Shown: one piece after another, positions 63,954 through 64,000 of the stretch
Layout of the letters: the number at the start of each line of letters is the position of its first letter
Numbering within the stretch: position 1 is the first letter of the stretch
NCBI RefSeq assembly: GCF_003576475.1
Contig: NZ_QWGR01000012.1
Span: 62,001-126,000 of the forward strand
Direction: 5' to 3'
Length of the DNA stretch: 64,000 bases
DNA from: Maribellus luteus
GTDB taxonomy: Bacteria > Bacteroidota > Bacteroidia > Bacteroidales > Prolixibacteraceae
The notes under the pieces: generated by a model
The model's database searches: none
What the model was told of the DNA's origin: nothing
The model's input: only the letters and a program-made list of their open reading frames with translations
Program-made: the position numbers and the translations under genes

Positions 63954-64000
63954 TTATTCTTTTAACAGTTCTTTTACCGCGGCTTCAATCTGCTGGTCGC
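63954..64000 (-). CDS. C-terminal end of a gene cut by the window edge
   Basis: On the minus strand an open frame enters from the right edge and ends at TAA (63954-63956). Its last residues are DQQIEAAVKELLKE. The amphipathic helical tail is consistent with a real gene end, 65 nt upstream of the VOC start. The family cannot be told from 14 residues. Confidence 0.45.
   Translation of the reverse strand, partial: DQQIEAAVKELLKE

Overview
This window is from a Gram-negative member of the Bacteroidota, probably Bacteroidales/Marinilabiliales (Prolixibacteraceae-like); that placement is inferred from gene content only. Evidence for the phylum: a TonB-dependent receptor paired with a DUF4249 lipoprotein, a complete bat (aerotolerance) operon, Bacteroidota-type -33/-7 promoters (TTTG / TAnnTTTG), a creatininase with a signal peptide, and an AddB-type nuclease. 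No rRNA, tRNA, CRISPR array, integrase or transposase gene was seen.

Layout. 1-930: degenerate short-period repeats with the tail of a possible gene at the left edge. 931-4432: TonB receptor plus DUF4249 lipoprotein. 4451-9824: an outer-membrane-like protein, a universal stress protein, an ADP-forming acyl-CoA synthetase and exonuclease III. 9929-14237: an LTA-synthase-like phosphotransferase, its probable diacylglycerol kinase partner, and a FadL-type porin. 14638-18123: a 1161-residue protein that I read as a diphosphate-dependent PEP carboxykinase. 18378-28027: DUF4386, methyltransferase, DUF5694, gamma-glutamyltransferase, AddB-like nuclease, M14 amidase, trmD and hsp20. 28322-30730: araD-araB. 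30901-38276: GH9 glucanase, glycosyltransferase, creatininase, Crp/Fnr regulator, YceI and pirin. 38406-45126: a TCA block of citrate synthase, a type I isocitrate dehydrogenase, a GxxExxY nuclease-fold cassette, a type II isocitrate dehydrogenase and aconitase. 45710-48788: a NEW3 protein with its ABC transporter. 49448-58218: moxR-DUF58-batX-batA-batB-batC-batD-batE. 58500-60535: a 2-kb gene-free repeat island. 60538-62955: three orphan genes with attC-like spacers. 63100-64000: another repeat copy, a VOC protein and the end of a further gene.

Functional links. Citrate synthase, aconitase and the two dehydrogenases make the oxidative arm of the TCA cycle. The two dehydrogenases probably use different coenzymes: the type I copy has lost the NADP determinants, while the type II copy keeps them. 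A PPi-linked PEP carboxykinase and an ADP-forming acyl-CoA synthetase would both be energy-saving steps between PEP, oxaloacetate and acetyl-CoA. The LTA-synthase-like enzyme and the lipid kinase look like a diacylglycerol release and recycling pair.

The least explained material is non-coding. It includes: (i) mosaics of degenerate 7-nt and 8-nt tandem repeats; (ii) a double-hairpin cassette present six times and a second one present three times; (iii) palindromes rich in CGCAAAG between genes; (iv) a nuclease-fold gene bounded by 29-bp imperfect inverted repeats between the two isocitrate dehydrogenase genes; (v) two attC-like spacers separating co-oriented orphan genes; (vi) an in-frame palindromic insertion in the signal-peptide region of a bat-operon gene.
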